Position numbers and translations under genes: made by a program. A stretch of 33,697 nt of DNA from Thiobacillus sp. (GTDB lineage Bacteria; Pseudomonadota; Gammaproteobacteria; Burkholderiales; Thiobacillaceae): assembly GCA_030680405.1 (NCBI GenBank), contig JAUXVT010000015.1, positions 1 to 33,697 of the forward strand, written 5' to 3'. Under the pieces are notes generated by a model. The model saw only the letters and a list, made by a program, of their open reading frames with translations. It was not told the origin of the DNA and did no database searches. This document shows, piece by piece, positions 30,970 to 33,697 of this stretch (within the stretch, counting starts at the first letter, position 1; every line of letters begins with the position of its first letter).

Positions 30970-33697
30970 GTGCTTCTCTCGTCAAAACACCCCCGCCCCC
31001 GCTACACCCAACTGCACGGTTCATCCGATGCCCTGGCGCTGGCGCAATTCACCATATCGCATACTCCGCTGGTAGTGATCGCCGCCAACGCGCTGGAAGC
31101 CCAGCGGCTGCTGGAAGAAATTCCGTTCTTCAACCCGAGCCTGCGCGTACACCTGCTGCCCGACTGGGAAACGCTACCCTATGACCATTTTTCGCCGCAT
31201 CAGGATTTGATCTCCGAGCGCCTGGCCACCTTGCACCACATCCGCAGCCTCGGGCAAAAATCCGCCCGCCCCCACCCCAACCCTCCCCCGAGCCCCTCTC
31301 CTCAATCCTCTCCCGCAAGCGGGAGAGGAGGCGAACGAGAGAAGCAATCTTTAATCCCAGCGGGAGAGGGAGCGAACGATAAAGACAAATTTCTAACCTC
31401 GGCCTGCGATGTGGTCGTGGTGCCAATCACCACCGCGCTGTATCCGCTACCGCCGGTGAGCTACCTCGCTGCCTATACCTTTTTTCTGAAGCGTGGCGAC
31501 AAGCTCGACCTGCACGGACTGCGCGAACAGATGACGCTGGCGGGCTACACGCATGTGCAGCAGGTGCTCACACCGGGCGAATACTGTGTGCGCGGCGGGT
31601 TGATCGACCTGTTTCCGATGGGCAGCATTCTGCCCTATCGCATCGATCTGTTCGATGACGAGATCGAGACCATCGCCACCTTTGACGTGGATACGCAGCG
31701 CACGCTGTATCCGGTGCCGGATATTCGTTTGCTGCCCGCGCGCGAATTCCCGCTGGACGAAAAAGGCCAGGCAAATTTCCGCCAGCGCTTCCGCGAACGC
31801 TTCGAGGGCGACCCGTCCAAATCGCGCATCTACAAGGACGTGAGCAAAGGCATCGCCCCGAACGGAATCGAATATTACCTGCCGCTATTCTTTGAACAGA
31901 CCGCGACGCTGTTCGACTACCTGCCCGCAAATGCCACGCTGTGCCTGCATCACGATGTCGATACTGCGATCCGGCAGTTCACCCAGGACGCCGCGTCGCG
32001 CTACAACCTGTTGCGCGGCGATCCGCAACGCCCGCTGCTGGAGTTGCATGAGCTGTTCATGAGTACGGAACAGTTTTTTATTCGCGTGAAGGATTTTGCG
32101 CGGCTCGACATACTCCCCTCTCCCGCAGGCGGGATAACCAGCGACTTGGCGGCTTCGCCGCCTAGTCGAATGGCTAGTAGTTCCATCAGAGGGGCCGGGG
32201 GGCGAGAAGGGGAATTCGCAGAGTATGCTCTGCGCCCGTCGAGCGGTTCCGGCCTGCCAGCCGGAACGCGCACTGCAAGTGAGGGCAACTCAAAGAATCT
32301 CACCCCCTGCCCCACCGCGCCGCTGCCCGACATCGCCGTGAACCGCCGCGCCGATATCCCCACGCAGGCCTTCCAGAATTTCCTGCAGGACTATCCCGGC
32401 CGCGTGCTGCTGCTCGCCGACAGCCTCGGGCGACGCGAGATCATGGCGGAGTACCTGCAGGGCTACGGGCTCACCCCCGCGCCCTGCGAAGACTACGCCG
32501 GGTTTCTCGCTGCCAAAGAAAAATTCATGCTCTGCGTCGCGACCGTTGGCAACGGTTTCATCCTGACGAAGGAGAATCTCGCTGTAGTCACCGAGAGCGA
32601 ACTCTACGCCCAACAACCACGCAGCCGTGCCTCGCGCGCCGCCAAGAAGAGCAACGTGGAAAGCATGTTGCGCGATCTGTCAGAGCTCAAGCCGGGCGAC
32701 CCGGTAGTGCACGAGCAGCATGGCATCGCGCGCTATCGGGGCCTGATGAACCTCGATCTCGGCGAGGGTGAAAACGAATTCCTGCTGCTGGAATACGCGG
32801 GCAAGGACAAACTTTATGTACCCGTCTCGCAACTGCATGTCATCAGCCGCTACAGCGGCGGCGCGCCGGAGACGGCGCCGTTGCACAAGCTGGGTAGCGG
32901 CGCATGGGACAAGGCCAAGCGCCGCGCCATGCAGCAGGTGCGCGACACCGCCGCCGAGCTGCTCAACCTGTACGCGCAGCGCGCCACGCGCAAGGGGCAT
33001 GCGTTCAAATTGAACTACCACGATTACGAGGCATTCGCGGCAGGTTTCGATTTTGAGGAGACGCCCGATCAGGCCGGCGCCATCGAGGCCGTCATCCTCG
33101 ACCTGCAATCCGGCAAGCCGATGGACCGGCTCATCTGCGGCGATGTCGGTTTCGGCAAGACTGAGGTCGCGCTGCGCGCCGCCTTTGTTGCGGTCATGGA
33201 CGGCAAGCAGGTCGCGGTGCTGGTGCCGACCACCCTACTTACCGAGCAGCACTTTCAGAACTTCTCCACCCGTTTCGCCGACTTTCCGGTGAAGATCGCC
33301 GAACTTTCTCGTTTCAGGTCTGCGAAGGAAAGCAGCCAGGCGCTGAAGGACATGGCGGAAGGCAAGCTCGACATTATCATCGGCACGCACAAGCTGATCC
33401 AGAAAGATGTGAAGTTTCACAACCTCGGCCTGGTCATCATCGACGAGGAGCACCGCTTCGGCGTGCAGCAGAAAGAAAGACTGAAAGCGCTGCGCGCCGA
33501 AGTGGATGTACTGACGCTGACCGCGACACCGATCCCGCGCACGCTGGCGATGTCGCTGGAAGGCCTGCGCGATTTTTCGGTGATCGCCACCGCGCCGCAG
33601 CGCCGCCTGTCGATCAAGACGGTCGTCAGCCAGCACAGCCAGGGGGTGATCCGCGAGGCGGTGCAGCGCGATCTCAAACGCGGCGGGCAGGTGTATT
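30970..33697 (+). CDS. mfd: Transcription-repair coupling factor Mfd (runs off window), with two in-frame insertions
   Basis: The first 909 codons of mfd are present and the frame is still open at the window edge. Mfd is a DNA translocase that removes stalled RNA polymerase and recruits UvrA. The UvrB-homology N-terminus reads HLLPDWETLPYDHFSPHQD. The RNAP-interacting domain has PGDPVVHEQHGIARYRGL. The helicase part shows Walker A GDVGFGKT (724-731), DEEH (825-828) and TATPIPRTLAMS. Two stretches absent from ordinary Mfd interrupt the N-terminal half: about residues 98-142 and 382-447. Both are encoded by palindromic repetitive DNA and keep the frame. I take GTG at 30970 as start because no ATG lies in frame nearby. 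The encoded protein may still fold if both stretches are surface loops. Confidence 0.92.
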   Translation, partial: MLLSSKHPRPRYTQLHGSSDALALAQFTISHTPLVVIAANALEAQRLLEEIPFFNPSLRVHLLPDWETLPYDHFSPHQDLISERLATLHHIRSLGQKSARPHPNPPPSPSPQSSPASGRGGEREKQSLIPAGEGANDKDKFLTSACDVVVVPITTALYPLPPVSYLAAYTFFLKRGDKLDLHGLREQMTLAGYTHVQQVLTPGEYCVRGGLIDLFPMGSILPYRIDLFDDEIETIATFDVDTQRTLYPVPDIRLLPAREFPLDEKGQANFRQRFRERFEGDPSKSRIYKDVSKGIAPNGIEYYLPLFFEQTATLFDYLPANATLCLHHDVDTAIRQFTQDAASRYNLLRGDPQRPLLELHELFMSTEQFFIRVKDFARLDILPSPAGGITSDLAASPPSRMASSSIRGAGGREGEFAEYALRPSSGSGLPAGTRTASEGNSKNLTPCPTAPLPDIAVNRRADIPTQAFQNFLQDYPGRVLLLADSLGRREIMAEYLQGYGLTPAPCEDYAGFLAAKEKFMLCVATVGNGFILTKENLAVVTESELYAQQPRSRASRAAKKSNVESMLRDLSELKPGDPVVHEQHGIARYRGLMNLDLGEGENEFLLLEYAGKDKLYVPVSQLHVISRYSGGAPETAPLHKLGSGAWDKAKRRAMQQVRDTAAELLNLYAQRATRKGHAFKLNYHDYEAFAAGFDFEETPDQAGAIEAVILDLQSGKPMDRLICGDVGFGKTEVALRAAFVAVMDGKQVAVLVPTTLLTEQHFQNFSTRFADFPVKIAELSRFRSAKESSQALKDMAEGKLDIIIGTHKLIQKDVKFHNLGLVIIDEEHRFGVQQKERLKALRAEVDVLTLTATPIPRTLAMSLEGLRDFSVIATAPQRRLSIKTVVSQHSQGVIREAVQRDLKRGGQVY
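31261..31395. repeat. Palindromic insertion 1 inside mfd
   Basis: The stretch encodes a Pro/Ser/Gly/Glu-rich insert between RLATLHHIRSLGQ and DVVVVPIT, parts that are nearly adjacent in E. coli Mfd. It contains CCTCTCCCGC-AA-GCGGGAGAGG, a perfect 22-bp palindrome (31307-31328), and two direct copies of GCGGGAGAGG...GCGAACGA. The words CCCCAACCCTCCCCC and CTCTCCC link it to the other repeats. Confidence 0.8.
32113..32310. repeat. Palindromic insertion 2 inside mfd
   Basis: The stretch encodes about 66 low-complexity residues between FARLD and LPDIAVNRR. It holds the 59-bp core shared with udg (32131-32189), whose hairpin here is GGCGGC-TTC-GCCGCC. Two more perfect palindromes follow: CGCAGAG-TATG-CTCTGCG (32217-32234) and GTTCCGGC-CTGCCA-GCCGGAAC (32246-32267). 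All of it is open in the mfd frame. Confidence 0.85.

Overview
The window looks like a chromosomal segment of a betaproteobacterium, most likely of the Nitrosomonadales/Gallionellaceae type (iron or sulfur oxidisers). This rests on gene content and protein style only: a type I sulfide:quinone oxidoreductase, an ispD-ispF-tsaB-rimI-udg run, a divergent alr/lplT pair and many REP-like palindromes. No rRNA or tRNA gene is visible.

Layout. 1-2658 is a complete IS21-family element (istA, istB, matching tips). It sits inside the catalytic His motif of a HIT-family hydrolase gene, whose last 31 codons follow. 2837-4147 holds a 56-aa ORF, a coding stretch without a start, and a cspA-like gene with a long leader and a terminator. 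4541-6622 is a four-PAS diguanylate cyclase. 6748-7914 is a GH100-like (invertase-type) enzyme bracketed by 26-bp direct repeats. 8259-11431 is a translationally coupled two-gene module of unknown function, the second gene with TPRs. 11741-13355 (minus strand) holds a small conserved-looking protein, a rhodanese, a remnant of an HdrB-like C-terminus and a YfcE-type phosphoesterase. 13563-16885 holds a NarX/NarL-like two-component pair followed by SQR. 16982-22763 (minus strand) reads alr, mtnP, apt, mtnA, then an aldolase-dehydrogenase fusion. Together these could form a DHAP-shunt route for the by-products 5'-methylthioadenosine and 5'-deoxyadenosine: phosphorolysis, adenine recovery, isomerisation, and aldol cleavage to DHAP plus an aldehyde that the fused SDR domain would process. 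lplT diverges from alr. 24137-24870 is a REP-associated tyrosine transposase (RAYT) framed by inverted REP arrays. 24867-30896 (minus strand) is a tightly packed run: ispD, ispF, tsaB, rimI, udg and an MHYT-PAS-PAS-GGDEF-EAL protein. mfd diverges from ispD and runs off the right edge.

The strongest unexplained signal is repetitive DNA colonising coding sequence without breaking it. A 59-bp core element occurs in udg and again, in the opposite coding orientation, in mfd. The two copies agree outside a central hairpin, and the hairpin keeps its pairing although its bases differ. mfd carries a second, different palindromic insertion, and the RAYT gene contains an in-frame REP pair. The two REP arrays framing the RAYT also supply the TAG stop codons of both neighbouring genes through their GTAG header.
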